Shown: positions 7,331 through 15,262, numbered from the stretch's first letter. The stretch is DNA of 20,476 bases from JAQIBY01 sp034721855 (GCA_034721855.1 JAYENB010000082.1:1-20476), one strand, 5' to 3'. Notes: a model not told the origin generated them from the sequence alone. Made by a program: numbers and translations.

Positions 7331-7371
7331 AAAATAAAACCTTCCACACTTTTCATAAAGTGCGGAAGGTT
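7331..7371 (-). terminator. Strong terminator after the zinc-ribbon gene
   Basis: AACCTTCC (7338-7345) pairs with GGAAGGTT (7364-7371). After one A-C mismatch, CACTTT pairs with AAAGTG around the loop TCAT, giving 14 paired bases. On the minus strand the hairpin is followed by TTATTTT. It lies 50 bases past the zinc-ribbon gene's stop. Confidence 0.75.
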
Positions 7372-7420
7372 TGCAATATTTGGATTTTCTATAATTCAAT
7401 CAATCAGGTTTTTATAACAT

Positions 7421-8806
7421 TTACTTTTTTGAACCAGTTTTTTTCGATGTGGATTTTGATGCACTCTTCTTTTTGGTAGCAGAAGTTTTTTTAGCTGAGC
7501 TTGATTTTTTGGCTGTTCCTTTTTTAGCCGTTGTTTTCTTTTTAGCTGCAGTTTTATTGTCCGATGTTGTTTTTTTTGCCGTTTTCTTAGCAGGTGATTT
7601 CTTTTTGGTGGCAGTTTTATTGGATGATGTTGTCTTTTTAGCGGTTGATGTTGTGGGTTTTTTCTTTTTTGCAGCAGGTTGTTTTGTTGCCGATGTTGAT
7701 TTTTTGGTGGTTTTAGTTGTTTTTGTTGATGGAGATTTCTTTTTGGTTGCTGTTTTTTTTGTTGCAGTGGATTTTTTTGCGGTTGTTTTTTTGGTTGTGC
7801 CTGAACTTTTTGCTGCTATTTTCTTCTCAGTCGCTTTTTTGCTTGTAGATTTCGAAACCGGTTTTTTGGAAGCAGCTTTGGCAGTTGTATCTTTTTTGGC
7901 TGTGGTTTTCTTTACCGCAGGTTCATTTTTTGATGATTTTGATGAAGATTTCTCTGCTTTACTTATTCCTTCATCCTTTCTTTTTGTCGGTTTCTTCCGG
8001 CTGGTTTTTCTGGCTTTGTCTTTTTCCCATTCTGCCTGCTGAGCCGCCTTTTCTTCATCCATATCAGGGTCAACCAAAATCCTGCCACAGAATTCGCAGA
8101 CAATGATTTTTTTCCGGCTACGAATATCCAACTGTCGCTGGGGTGGAATTTTATTAAAACAACCCCCACAAGCATCCCGCTCAACAGTAACTACTGCAAG
8201 ACCATTCAATGCATTGTTTCTAATGCGTTTATAAGCCGTAAACAAACGTGGTTCAATTTTCTCAGCAATTTCTTCTGATCGCGCTAGTAATTCAGCTTCT
8301 TCTTTCTTATTTTCTTTAGTAATCTCATCCAGTTCGGACTTTTTATGTTCAAGGTCAGCTTTTGTATCTTCCATTTTTGCTGTGGAAGCTTCAATCAGTT
8401 CGTTTTTACTTTCAATTTCTTCCTTATGCTTTTTAATGTTCTTCTCACTCAACTCAATTTCAAGATTTTGATATTCCTTTTCTTTCATGAGTGATTCAAA
8501 CTCACGATTGTTTCTTACTTTCTTTTGGTGTTCTTCGTACTTTTTTATCAGTTCTTTGGCATTGGTAATTTTTTCCTCTTCCGCCCTGATGGATTTTGAC
8601 AGATTATCCACATCTTCCTGGAGGTTTGAAACGCGCGTTTGCAATCCTTCATAGGCATCTTCAAGGTCCTGAACTTCAAGCGGGAGCTCCCCTCTTAAAA
8701 TTTTGAGACCATCAATTGCAGAATCGGTTTTCTGAAGTTCATACAATGCTTTTAATTTTTCTTCAACAGTCATATTAGCCGTATCATTCTTTGTTCCCTT
8801 TGTCAT
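7421..8806 (-). CDS. Coiled-coil C4 zinc-ribbon protein (DUF164/CdsZ-like) with histone H1-like tail
   Basis: From the ATG at 8806 the protein has 461 residues; a TTG two codons upstream is a possible alternative that overlaps the previous stop. Residues about 12-185 form a long coiled coil typical of the C4 zinc-ribbon (DUF164) family. The zinc ribbon has CGGC (Cys 213 and 216) and CEFC (Cys 237 and 240), with FNKIPPQRQLDIRSRKK between them. Family members usually end soon after the ribbon, at about 240-260 residues. Here about 200 more residues follow, almost entirely Lys, Thr, Ser and Ala in repeats such as KKTTAKK and TKKKSP. There are no aromatic residues in the tail and very few acidic ones, resembling AlgP or bacterial H1-like proteins. 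Family members have been proposed to act in protein-complex or RNA-associated roles; the tail suggests nucleic-acid binding (inference). It follows the NIF3-like gene by 2 bases. Confidence 0.85.
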   Translation of the reverse strand: MTKGTKNDTANMTVEEKLKALYELQKTDSAIDGLKILRGELPLEVQDLEDAYEGLQTRVSNLQEDVDNLSKSIRAEEEKITNAKELIKKYEEHQKKVRNNREFESLMKEKEYQNLEIELSEKNIKKHKEEIESKNELIEASTAKMEDTKADLEHKKSELDEITKENKKEEAELLARSEEIAEKIEPRLFTAYKRIRNNALNGLAVVTVERDACGGCFNKIPPQRQLDIRSRKKIIVCEFCGRILVDPDMDEEKAAQQAEWEKDKARKTSRKKPTKRKDEGISKAEKSSSKSSKNEPAVKKTTAKKDTTAKAASKKPVSKSTSKKATEKKIAAKSSGTTKKTTAKKSTATKKTATKKKSPSTKTTKTTKKSTSATKQPAAKKKKPTTSTAKKTTSSNKTATKKKSPAKKTAKKTTSDNKTAAKKKTTAKKGTAKKSSSAKKTSATKKKSASKSTSKKTGSKK

Positions 8807-8808
8807 AA

Positions 8809-9909
8809 TCAATAATAGTTAACAGGGTTGGTATTAATATTTGAAAATTGGACTGCAAATTTAGGGAATTTTTTCTGAATCACATAAGAAAACAATTCTT
8901 TTGTGAATTGTTCAGTCTCAAAATGTCCTGCATCAATGATCATGATCTTATTTTCGGCGTCAAAAAATTCATGATATTTCACATCAGCAGTAAGGATTGC
9001 ATCGACATTGGCAGCTATGGCGTTTTTTATTAAAAAAGAACCGGTACCACCACACACAGCCATGGTTTGAATAGTTTGTTTTGGGGGCTTTGTGTATCTC
9101 AGGTGTGGTTGACCAAGTACCTCTGTCAATTTTTTTAGAAGATTTTCAGAAGAAAGTGGATCAGGGAATTTTCCTGTCATCCCAATGCCAAGCTTATCCC
9201 ATGCATTATCAAGGCTTAAAATGTCATAAGCCACTTCTTCATAAGGATGTGCATCAACTACGGCATTGAGGATTTTTGTTTCAAGGTGTACAGGGTACAC
9301 TATTTCGACGCGGGTTTCAGCTTCAAAATGCGTTTCTCCTACCTCCCCGACAAACGGATTGCTATTTTTTCCGGCTCTGAAACTTCCACGCCCCTCAACA
9401 TTAAACGAGCAGTTATCATAATCTCCAATGCTTCCTCCGCCTGCTTCAAAAGCAGCATCCCTGACTTTCATGGCATGATCGTTTGGAACAAATACGTACA
9501 ATTTTTTGAGCAAGCCTTTTTGCGGACTCAATACAGCCATGTTTTTCAAACCAATTTTTTCTGCCAGAACATGATTTACGCCTCCGGCCACAGCATCTAC
9601 GTTGGTGTGAGCAGCGTATAATCCTATATCATTTTTAATGGCCTTGATTACTGTTTTTTCAACGTAATTGCTACCGGTTATTTTTTTGAGACCTTTAAAA
9701 ATAACAGGATGGTGCGATACAATTAAACCAGCTCCCGTTTTAATCGCTTCTTCCACCACCTCCTCAGTAACATCAACAGACAGTAATACAGATTCAATTT
9801 CTTTGTCCGGGGAACCAACAATTAAGCCGGCATTATCATAAGACTCCTGGTACCTGACAGGGGCAAAATCCTCAAGTTCCTTTATTATATCTTTGATCTG
9901 AAGTTTCAT
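8809..9909 (-). CDS. NIF3-like dinuclear metal-centre protein (YqfO/YbgI type, long form)
   Basis: 366 residues, the size of the Bacillus YqfO-type long form. The two halves of the NIF3 fold are residues 1-125 and 245-366. They carry the metal-site motifs SHHP (His 66 and 67), HTNVD (His 101 and Asp 105) and GHFETE (His 329 and nearby Glu). Between them, about 133-235, is a PII/CutA-like insert (KLYVFVPNDHAMKVRDAAFE and HPYEEVAYDI). The family forms hexameric toroids and is often annotated as GTP cyclohydrolase 1 type 2, but its true substrate is not settled. It lies between merR and the zinc-ribbon gene in what looks like one transcription unit; NIF3 and DUF164 genes are neighbours in many bacteria, as I recall. 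Confidence 0.93.
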   Translation of the reverse strand: MKLQIKDIIKELEDFAPVRYQESYDNAGLIVGSPDKEIESVLLSVDVTEEVVEEAIKTGAGLIVSHHPVIFKGLKKITGSNYVEKTVIKAIKNDIGLYAAHTNVDAVAGGVNHVLAEKIGLKNMAVLSPQKGLLKKLYVFVPNDHAMKVRDAAFEAGGGSIGDYDNCSFNVEGRGSFRAGKNSNPFVGEVGETHFEAETRVEIVYPVHLETKILNAVVDAHPYEEVAYDILSLDNAWDKLGIGMTGKFPDPLSSENLLKKLTEVLGQPHLRYTKPPKQTIQTMAVCGGTGSFLIKNAIAANVDAILTADVKYHEFFDAENKIMIIDAGHFETEQFTKELFSYVIQKKFPKFAVQFSNINTNPVNYY

Positions 9910-9960
9910 CGTTTATACACATTAATTAAGGCTTCAAAGTCTTTAAGATCAGGCGGCACA

Positions 9961-10290
9961 TTAATCCATATTTGATTTAAGTGCTTCCAGTTTAGTGCGT
10001 ATGTTTTTCAATGTATTGACAACCTGGAATTTATTCTCAGTGGTTTCCGGCTGGTTTTTCAATAAATTTTTAGCGCCGTTGAGTGTCATACCCCTTTCCT
10101 TTACCAGATGATATATTTTGTGGAAATGTTCAATGTCTTTTTTTGTAAACATCCTTTGTCCGCGGGTATTTTTATGCGGCTTTATAACCGGAAATTCTTT
10201 TTCCCAATAACGTATCAGGGAAGCATTGACATCAAACATGTCAGCTACCTCTCCAATTGAATAATACAATTTATCGTTTTTATGGGTCAT
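9961..10290 (-). CDS. MerR-family transcriptional regulator
   Basis: 109 residues. The N-terminal winged helix-turn-helix reads YYSIGEVADMFDVNASLIRY, then WEKEFPVIKP, then GQRMFTKKDIEHF (about residues 9-60), a clear MerR DNA-binding domain. A short helical segment with LVKERGMTLNGAKNLL follows, and a short C-terminal helix serves for dimerisation. There is no effector-binding domain and no cysteine cluster, so it is not a metal sensor of the classical type. A perfect -7 box lies 28 bases upstream, at the very end of oadB. It leads the merR - NIF3 - zinc-ribbon gene series, with 51 bp to the next gene. Its targets cannot be read from the sequence. Confidence 0.9.
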   Translation of the reverse strand: MTHKNDKLYYSIGEVADMFDVNASLIRYWEKEFPVIKPHKNTRGQRMFTKKDIEHFHKIYHLVKERGMTLNGAKNLLKNQPETTENKFQVVNTLKNIRTKLEALKSNMD

Positions 10291-10318
10291 GATGCCTGAT
10301 ATTGTATTCTGATGATTA

Positions 10319-10326
10319 CAAAGATA
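10319..10326 (-). promoter_or_regulatory. -7 box for merR
   Basis: The minus strand reads TATCTTTG, a perfect TAnnTTTG match, 28 bases before the merR ATG and 9 bases past the oadB stop. A T-run (10347-10343) about 17-20 bases upstream could serve as the -33 element. It would let the merR cluster be transcribed separately from the decarboxylase operon. Confidence 0.5.
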
Positions 10327-10335
10327 AGAAACTAA

Positions 10336-11955
10336 TTACATTAAAAAGCTAAGCAGAATGCCGGCACCCACAGCGGAACCGATAACGCCTGATACATTTG
10401 GGGCCATTGCCTGCATGAGAAGGTGATTGGAATTATCTTCTTTGAGTCCCATTTCCTGAACAACCCTGGCAGAATCAGGGACAGCAGAAACACCTGCTGC
10501 ACCAACCATTGGATTTATAGGATTGTCTTTGGGTGAAAACCAGTTCATTATTTTGGCAAATGTCAATCCCATGGCAGTAGCAAACATAAAGGAAAGAGCT
10601 CCCATAACAAATATTAAAATGGAATCAGAGGTAAGAAATACATCTGCCTGGGTGGATGCCCCGACTGTCAGTCCAAGCAAAATCGTAATTGTATCCACGA
10701 GGGCATTACCGGCTGTATCAGCTAACCTGCGTGTTACACCACTTTCTTTCATGATATTGCCAAAAAAGAGCATCCCAAGCAAAGGCAAAGATGTGGGAGA
10801 AATATAGGCTGTTAGCAACAAACCTACAATCGGGAAAATTATTTTTTCTAGTTTGGAAACGGCACGTGGCGCTTTCATTTTAATCCGGCGTTCCCGTTTT
10901 GATGTGAGTAATTTAATGATCGGAGGCTGTATAACCGGCACCAGGGCCATGTATGAATAAGCTGCAATGGCAATGGGCCCAATCAGGTTTTTGACTGTTT
11001 CCCCGTTTGCCATAATATTGACACCATTGGCCAGTTTTGAAGAAACAAATATAGCGGTTGGGCCATCTGCTCCGCCGATGATTCCAATAGCTCCTGCTTC
11101 GGGGGGAGCAAAACCAAAAGACAAAGCCAGTAAAAAGGTGGCAAAAATACCAAACTGTGCAGCTGCCCCGAGCAACATTAACCTGGGTTTTGATATCAGG
11201 GATGAAAAATCTGTCATGGCTCCGATTCCCAAGAAAATAAGGGGCGGATACCACCCCTGAACAACACCGCTATATAAGATATTCATCACCGAACCTGGTT
11301 CATACACACCAAGTTTGAGATTGAAGTCAACGGCCTGAAACATGGGAATGTTCCCAATGAGAATTCCAACACCAATGGGAATGAGCAACAAAGGCTCATA
11401 ATGAAATCGGATGGCAAGAAAGATAAAAATGACGCCTATCAAAAGCATAATAAAATGACCTAGCTTTGCATTGGCAAAACCGGTAAATTCCCAGAAATTT
11501 TTCATTCCGGCCACAGCAGCAGTGTTATTTTCATACACATTCCCATCACTTAGCACCAGCTTTCCGTCTTGCAGAGTGCCTGTTCTAATACCCAATCTAA
11601 CGGTATCATCAATGGTCGCGTATCCGGATTGCAAATTATTGGGATCGGTATTGATGCTATAATGCACCACATGTTTTGGATTGAAGGTCATTATGATTTT
11701 ATCCCCGAAAATCGACCAATGTCCTGAATACCTGTTCTTAGCAGAATCCATTGAGAAAATAAAGTTATCCTTAAAGCTAATGGTTTTATATCTTTTTACA
11801 GTGACCTTGGATTCCCCCACAGGATTCGGGACATAACCGTCTGACCTGTTCAACCATTTGCCTTGTGTTAGTTTGTCGGGTTCAATCTCTCCTGCTGACA
11901 CCAGTTGTGACATCATCACTACTAAAACAACAAGCCAGGCATAACATTTCTTCAT
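10336..11955 (-). CDS. Na+-translocating decarboxylase beta subunit with N-terminal extracytoplasmic domain
   Basis: 539 residues, against about 380-430 for most OadB/MmdB proteins. Residues about 165-539 are the membrane-embedded carboxybiotin decarboxylase and Na+ channel. They keep GGADGPT (294-300) and NPMVGAAGVSAVP (481-493) with Arg 497, matching Klebsiella OadB Asp203, Asn373, Gly377, Ser382 and Arg389, which are needed for Na+ transport. Residues 1-22 look like a signal peptide (a VVLVVMM core ending SAG). Residues about 25-145 form a beta-rich domain (GKWLNRSDG, SGHWSIFGDKIIMTF, DGKLVLSDGN) resembling small lipocalin-like domains, presumably periplasmic. It is the last gene of the operon, 11 bp after the biotin carrier. 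With the methylmalonyl-CoA carboxyltransferase upstream, MmdB is the likely role. Confidence 0.9.
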   Translation of the reverse strand: MKKCYAWLVVLVVMMSQLVSAGEIEPDKLTQGKWLNRSDGYVPNPVGESKVTVKRYKTISFKDNFIFSMDSAKNRYSGHWSIFGDKIIMTFNPKHVVHYSINTDPNNLQSGYATIDDTVRLGIRTGTLQDGKLVLSDGNVYENNTAAVAGMKNFWEFTGFANAKLGHFIMLLIGVIFIFLAIRFHYEPLLLIPIGVGILIGNIPMFQAVDFNLKLGVYEPGSVMNILYSGVVQGWYPPLIFLGIGAMTDFSSLISKPRLMLLGAAAQFGIFATFLLALSFGFAPPEAGAIGIIGGADGPTAIFVSSKLANGVNIMANGETVKNLIGPIAIAAYSYMALVPVIQPPIIKLLTSKRERRIKMKAPRAVSKLEKIIFPIVGLLLTAYISPTSLPLLGMLFFGNIMKESGVTRRLADTAGNALVDTITILLGLTVGASTQADVFLTSDSILIFVMGALSFMFATAMGLTFAKIMNWFSPKDNPINPMVGAAGVSAVPDSARVVQEMGLKEDNSNHLLMQAMAPNVSGVIGSAVGAGILLSFLM

Positions 11956-11966
11956 TTTTCCGTAAT

Positions 11967-12386
11967 TTACTGAATTTCTATCAAATCATCATTTTGCAAA
12001 ACGGCATCTCCTTCGTTGACTTTGACAGATTTAACCGTACCGTCCACGTCAGCCAACACATTGTTTTCCATTTTCATGGCTTCCATAACCAACAGCACGT
12101 CGCCTTTTTTCACTTCATCCCCTTCTTTTATTTTCACGGATAAAATATTTCCCGGCAGGGGAGCTTTAATTTGACTGAATTTTTTATCGCTGGTAAGGGG
12201 TTTTGTTTCTTTTGGTGGTGGTACTGTTTTTTTCACAATGGTTGGCGTTTTAGGTTTTTGAACTTCTTTTTCAAGCCCCACCTGATAATGCGTACCATTC
12301 ACTTCGAGTTCGGCAATTTTCCCTTCTACGGATTGCACCTCTACTTCGTAAGCATTTCCATTAATTTTAAATTTAAACTTCTTCAT
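11967..12386 (-). CDS. mmdC: Biotin carboxyl carrier subunit of the decarboxylase
   Basis: 139 residues. The C-terminal biotinyl domain (about 70-139) contains EAMKMEN with the biotin-accepting Lys at 105, preceded by IKAPLPGNILSVKIKEGDEV. A Pro/Lys-rich linker (about 41-68: KPKTPT, VPPPKETKPL) gives the swinging-arm mobility typical of these carriers. A short beta-rich N-terminal segment (1-40) resembles those of other acyl-CoA carboxylase carriers. It moves CO2 from the carboxyltransferase MmdA to the membrane beta subunit. Spacing is tight on both sides (12 bp and 11 bp), supporting co-transcription. The symbol follows Veillonella usage and is inferred from the operon. Confidence 0.92.
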   Translation of the reverse strand: MKKFKFKINGNAYEVEVQSVEGKIAELEVNGTHYQVGLEKEVQKPKTPTIVKKTVPPPKETKPLTSDKKFSQIKAPLPGNILSVKIKEGDEVKKGDVLLVMEAMKMENNVLADVDGTVKSVKVNEGDAVLQNDDLIEIQ

Positions 12387-12398
12387 GAAATTTTTCTT

Positions 12399-12791
12399 TT
12401 ATCTCTTGAATTGCATTACATTATAAATTTTAGAATTCCAGGGAGAATATTTCCTGGATTTATGAACGACGGTAAGCACGCGGTCCTCATCATCATGCAG
12501 TTCGGTAAAATACAGGTTCAATGCGTATCCAATGGCAGCGGTTAATTCCCCGGAAATTTCACCATCGCCTGATTTGACATTTTCCTTTTCGCGTTGCCTT
12601 TCTTTCTCTTTTTTCAACTTTCGCTTTTTGCGACTGTCACCGATGCTTAAAATGTTAGGCATGGCCCTGAAAATAAGGGAAAGGCTTATCAGTGAAATAA
12701 AAATAATGACCCATCCAACAATGAAAATAGTCCATGCAGTGACATCTATTTTTGAAAAATCAAGGCTTATGTTCGTTATCATTAACAGCAT
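12399..12791 (-). CDS. OadG/MmdD-family small membrane subunit of the decarboxylase
   Basis: 130 residues. One membrane helix (about 19-42, WTIFIVGWVIIFISLISLSL) is followed by a strongly basic and charged stretch (RKKRKLKKEKERQREKE) and a soluble C-terminal part (ISGELTAAIGYALNLYFTEL, then RVLTVVHK and SKIYNVMQFKR). This is the pattern of OadG-type sodium pump subunits, which hold the complex together at the membrane. It is longer than the classical gamma subunit (about 80 residues), as is usual for Bacteroidetes. A second Met at codon 4 is an alternative start. It lies 14 bp after mmdA and 12 bp before the biotin carrier gene. Confidence 0.85.
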   Translation of the reverse strand: MLLMITNISLDFSKIDVTAWTIFIVGWVIIFISLISLSLIFRAMPNILSIGDSRKKRKLKKEKERQREKENVKSGDGEISGELTAAIGYALNLYFTELHDDEDRVLTVVHKSRKYSPWNSKIYNVMQFKR

Positions 12792-12805
12792 AAATACGAT
12801 ACTTT

Positions 12806-14365
12806 TTATAAAGGAATATTACCATGTTTTTTGGGTGGCCTTTGGTCTTTTTTAGTTTGCAGCAGGCTTAGTCCACGAATGATTCTAAACCTTGTGTTCA
12901 TAGGTTCAATCACATCATCAATAAAACCATATTGGGCAGCTCTGTAGGGGTTTGCAGACCAGTCCTTATATTCCTGTTCTTTTTTTGCTTTAAATTCAGC
13001 CCTTTCTTCATCATCTTCGATCTTGCTGATTTCTTTATAATTAAGCACTTCAACAGCTCCCGGAGCACCCATTACGGCAATTTCGGCAGTAGGCCATGCA
13101 TAATTCAGGTCTGTTTTCAACTGTTTACAGGACATCACATCGTGAGCTCCACCATACGATTTGCGCAAGGTAATGGTAATTTTTGGCACGGTTGCTTCAC
13201 CATAAGCAAACATGAGTTTAGCACCACTATTGATGATTCCGCCATATTCCTGGGCTGTACCGGGTAAAAATCCAGGCACATCCACCAGCGTTACCAGCGG
13301 GATATTGAAAGCATCGCAGAAGCGAACAAACCTGGCTGCTTTGTTAGAAGCATCAATGTCAAGCACACCGGCCAAAAATGTAGGCTGATTTGCGACAATA
13401 CCTACGGGTGTTCCGTTGAATTTAGCAAACCCGACCATCATATTCCTGGCAAATTGCCTGTGCACTTCCATAAACTCATTGTCATCCACAATACTTAGAA
13501 TAACATCCGTGACATCATAAGGTTTGTTGGCGTTATCAGGAATAATGTGGTTGAGTTCTTCATCTACCCTGTCGATGGGGTCTTTGCATTCATACAGAGG
13601 GGGATCTTCGAGGTTGTTTTGTGGCAGGTAGGAAAGCAATTTACGCAACATCATCAGCCCTTCTTCCTCATTTTCTGCGGTAAAATGCGCAACCCCGGAT
13701 TTAGCGGCATGCACCTGAGAGCCTCCCAGTTCTTTCACGCTAACATCTTCACCGGTAACCGTTTTGGTTACTTTCGGTCCGGTAACAAACATATAGGATG
13801 ACGATTCCGACATCAGGACAAAATCCGTAAGTGCCGGGCTATACACAGCTCCTCCTGCACAGGGTCCGAAAATAGCGGATATCTGTGGCACCACACCAGA
13901 GGCTTCGATGTTTCTCTGAAAAATATCGGCATATCCAGCCAGACTTAAGACCCCTTCCTGGATTCTTGCTCCACCGGAATCATTGATACCAATCACAGGT
14001 GCCCCCACTTTCATGGCTTCATCCATGAGTTTTACTATTTTTTTTGAAAACATTTCAGAGAGGCTGCCTCCAAATACCGTAAAATCCTGGGCAAAAACAA
14101 AAACCACTCTGCCATCGATGGTCCCATGTCCTGTTACCACACCATCACCAAGGTATTTTTTCTTGTCCATATCAAAATCCCTGCAACGGTGGGTAATAAA
14201 CATATCAAATTCTTCAAAGGAATTTTCATCCAGAAGCATATCAATACGTTCCCTGGCGGTAAATTTCCCCTTGTCGTGCTGAGCCTGAATTCTTTTTTCG
14301 CCTCCGCCTAACCTGGCTTCGTCACGTTTTTCAATCAATTCTTTGATTTTGTCTTCAATTGCCAT
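12806..14365 (-). CDS. mmdA: Methylmalonyl-CoA decarboxylase alpha subunit (carboxyltransferase)
   Basis: 519 residues, the standard size for an acyl-CoA carboxyltransferase of the propionyl-CoA carboxylase beta/MmdA type. Two crotonase-like halves are seen. The N-half has INDSGGARIQEGV (127-139) and the oxyanion-hole GPCAGGAVYSPA (167-178). The C-half has VDVPGFLPGTAQE (361-373), GGIINSGAK (375-383) and KSYGGAHDVM (402-411). The C-terminus KKHGNIPL is typical of this family. It transfers the carboxyl group of methylmalonyl-CoA to the biotin carrier. On its own it could equally be a carboxylase subunit. The OadG-like and OadB-like genes downstream, and the absence of a biotin carboxylase in the operon, favour decarboxylation. 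Confidence 0.95.
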   Translation of the reverse strand: MAIEDKIKELIEKRDEARLGGGEKRIQAQHDKGKFTARERIDMLLDENSFEEFDMFITHRCRDFDMDKKKYLGDGVVTGHGTIDGRVVFVFAQDFTVFGGSLSEMFSKKIVKLMDEAMKVGAPVIGINDSGGARIQEGVLSLAGYADIFQRNIEASGVVPQISAIFGPCAGGAVYSPALTDFVLMSESSSYMFVTGPKVTKTVTGEDVSVKELGGSQVHAAKSGVAHFTAENEEEGLMMLRKLLSYLPQNNLEDPPLYECKDPIDRVDEELNHIIPDNANKPYDVTDVILSIVDDNEFMEVHRQFARNMMVGFAKFNGTPVGIVANQPTFLAGVLDIDASNKAARFVRFCDAFNIPLVTLVDVPGFLPGTAQEYGGIINSGAKLMFAYGEATVPKITITLRKSYGGAHDVMSCKQLKTDLNYAWPTAEIAVMGAPGAVEVLNYKEISKIEDDEERAEFKAKKEQEYKDWSANPYRAAQYGFIDDVIEPMNTRFRIIRGLSLLQTKKDQRPPKKHGNIPL

Positions 14366-14401
14366 ATTATGGTGAAATGTTTAAGTAACTATTTACGAAA
14401 C

Positions 14402-14428
14402 TGAAGCCGGAAGTCGGAAGACCGAAAT
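14402..14428. repeat. Short CGGAAG-type repeat between mce and mmdA
   Basis: The plus strand reads GAAGCCGGAAGTCGGAAG followed by ACCGAAA, a degenerate tandem of a 7-base CGGAAGN unit. It lies in the 83-bp spacer inside the decarboxylase operon. Similar runs occur between genes in Bacteroidetes contigs, as I recall. Confidence 0.4.
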
Positions 14429-14448
14429 CTGACTGATTGGTTCATATT

Positions 14449-14859
14449 TTATTTGTTTTTATGTTCACATAATTCTGTCAGCACTCCCAAGGTAGATTTG
14501 GGATGTAAGAAACCTATTTCCAAGCCTTCTGCACCTTTTCTGGGTGTTTTATCAATGGTTCGAACACCTTTTTCTTCGGCTTCCTTTAAACTTTTATCCA
14601 CATCATCAACAGCAAATGCCATGTGATGCAATCCGGTACCTTTTTTTTCGATAAATTTACCAATGGGGCCTTCGGGATCGGTGCTTTCAAGCAATTCTAT
14701 TTTCGTATCTCCCACTTTAAAAAAAGCAGTTTTAACTTTTTGGTCTTCCACGGTTTCTACGCCATAACACTTTAATCCCAAGGTATCTTCATAAAAGGCA
14801 ATGCTTTCTTCAAGGTTTTTAACTGCAATGCCGATATGCTCTATGTGACTAATATTCAT
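14449..14859 (-). CDS. mce: Methylmalonyl-CoA epimerase
   Basis: 136 residues, the usual length for this glyoxalase/VOC-fold enzyme. It interconverts (R)- and (S)-methylmalonyl-CoA, linking the B12-dependent mutase to the decarboxylase. Two beta-alpha-beta-beta-beta modules are visible: IEHIGIAVKNLEESIAFYED with KIELLES, and GTGLHHMAFAVDDVDKSL with GFLHPKSTLGVLTELCE. Likely metal ligands include His 8, His 78 or 79, and Glu 129. It is the first gene of the decarboxylase operon, with a TAATTTTG box 29 bases upstream. The 83-bp gap to mmdA contains a short repeat but no clear terminator. The mutase genes are not in the window. Confidence 0.95.
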   Translation of the reverse strand: MNISHIEHIGIAVKNLEESIAFYEDTLGLKCYGVETVEDQKVKTAFFKVGDTKIELLESTDPEGPIGKFIEKKGTGLHHMAFAVDDVDKSLKEAEEKGVRTIDKTPRKGAEGLEIGFLHPKSTLGVLTELCEHKNK

Positions 14860-14887
14860 TTTCTTATATTTTCTTATTCTTTGCCTG

Positions 14888-14895
14888 CAAAATTA
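14888..14895 (-). promoter_or_regulatory. -7 box for the methylmalonyl-CoA decarboxylase operon
   Basis: The minus strand reads TAATTTTG, matching TAnnTTTG, 28 bases before the mce start. The -33 region is only weakly recognisable (CTTT about 18 bases upstream). Confidence 0.45.
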
Positions 14896-15262
14896 ACAAA
14901 AAAGCACAAATAAAAAGCATGATATTTTTCATTAAAGAATATGTTGTATAACCAATTCTTTTATTGTTTTCATAATGATTGATTTAAACACCTATCATAC
15001 AGGTCATTTACAAACTCTTGCTTAACGATTAGCCTGGGCAGGTGCCACCGCTAATTTGCTAAGGCATTATTACAAAATAACCTGAACATTTAAGCTCGTT
15101 CTTTTTACTTCGTTATAAAAACTTTAAATAAACTGTGGCTATTCGCAGTTTTTATGCCTTGTAAAAAACAAAAATAACTTCGCCTATTCTGTTCACTTTA
15201 TTTCGTAACAACACCTAAGCAAAAGCTTGCGGTTTTATGATGAATGGGCTGCAGGGAAAACA
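14896..15262. other. Gene-free, hairpin-rich intergenic region
   Basis: No convincing coding frame on either strand. Three structures stand out. First, an imperfect 48-nt hairpin at 15019-15066, with outer TGC/GCA, ATTAGC pairing with GCTAAT, and inner GGCA/TGCC. Second, ATAAAAACT (15115-15123) facing its exact inverse AGTTTTTAT (15147-15155). Third, AACTGTG (15131-15137) pairing with CGCAGTT (15144-15150), which would compete with the second. The region may hold a small RNA, a decayed mobile element or regulatory structure; nothing specific is recognised. Confidence 0.4.

Noticed and set aside
7449..8042. Long open frame on the plus strand, rich in Phe, Val, Ala and Leu, resembling a membrane protein
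   Set aside because: It is the antisense of the Lys/Thr/Ala-rich tail of the zinc-ribbon protein; lysine and alanine codons read backwards give Phe, Leu and Ala. The minus-strand gene has clear domains.
15019..15066. Integron attC site
   Set aside because: GCTTAAC fits one core site, but the opposite arm reads GCTAAGG instead of GTTRRRY, and there is no integrase or cassette array nearby. Kept only as an unexplained hairpin.
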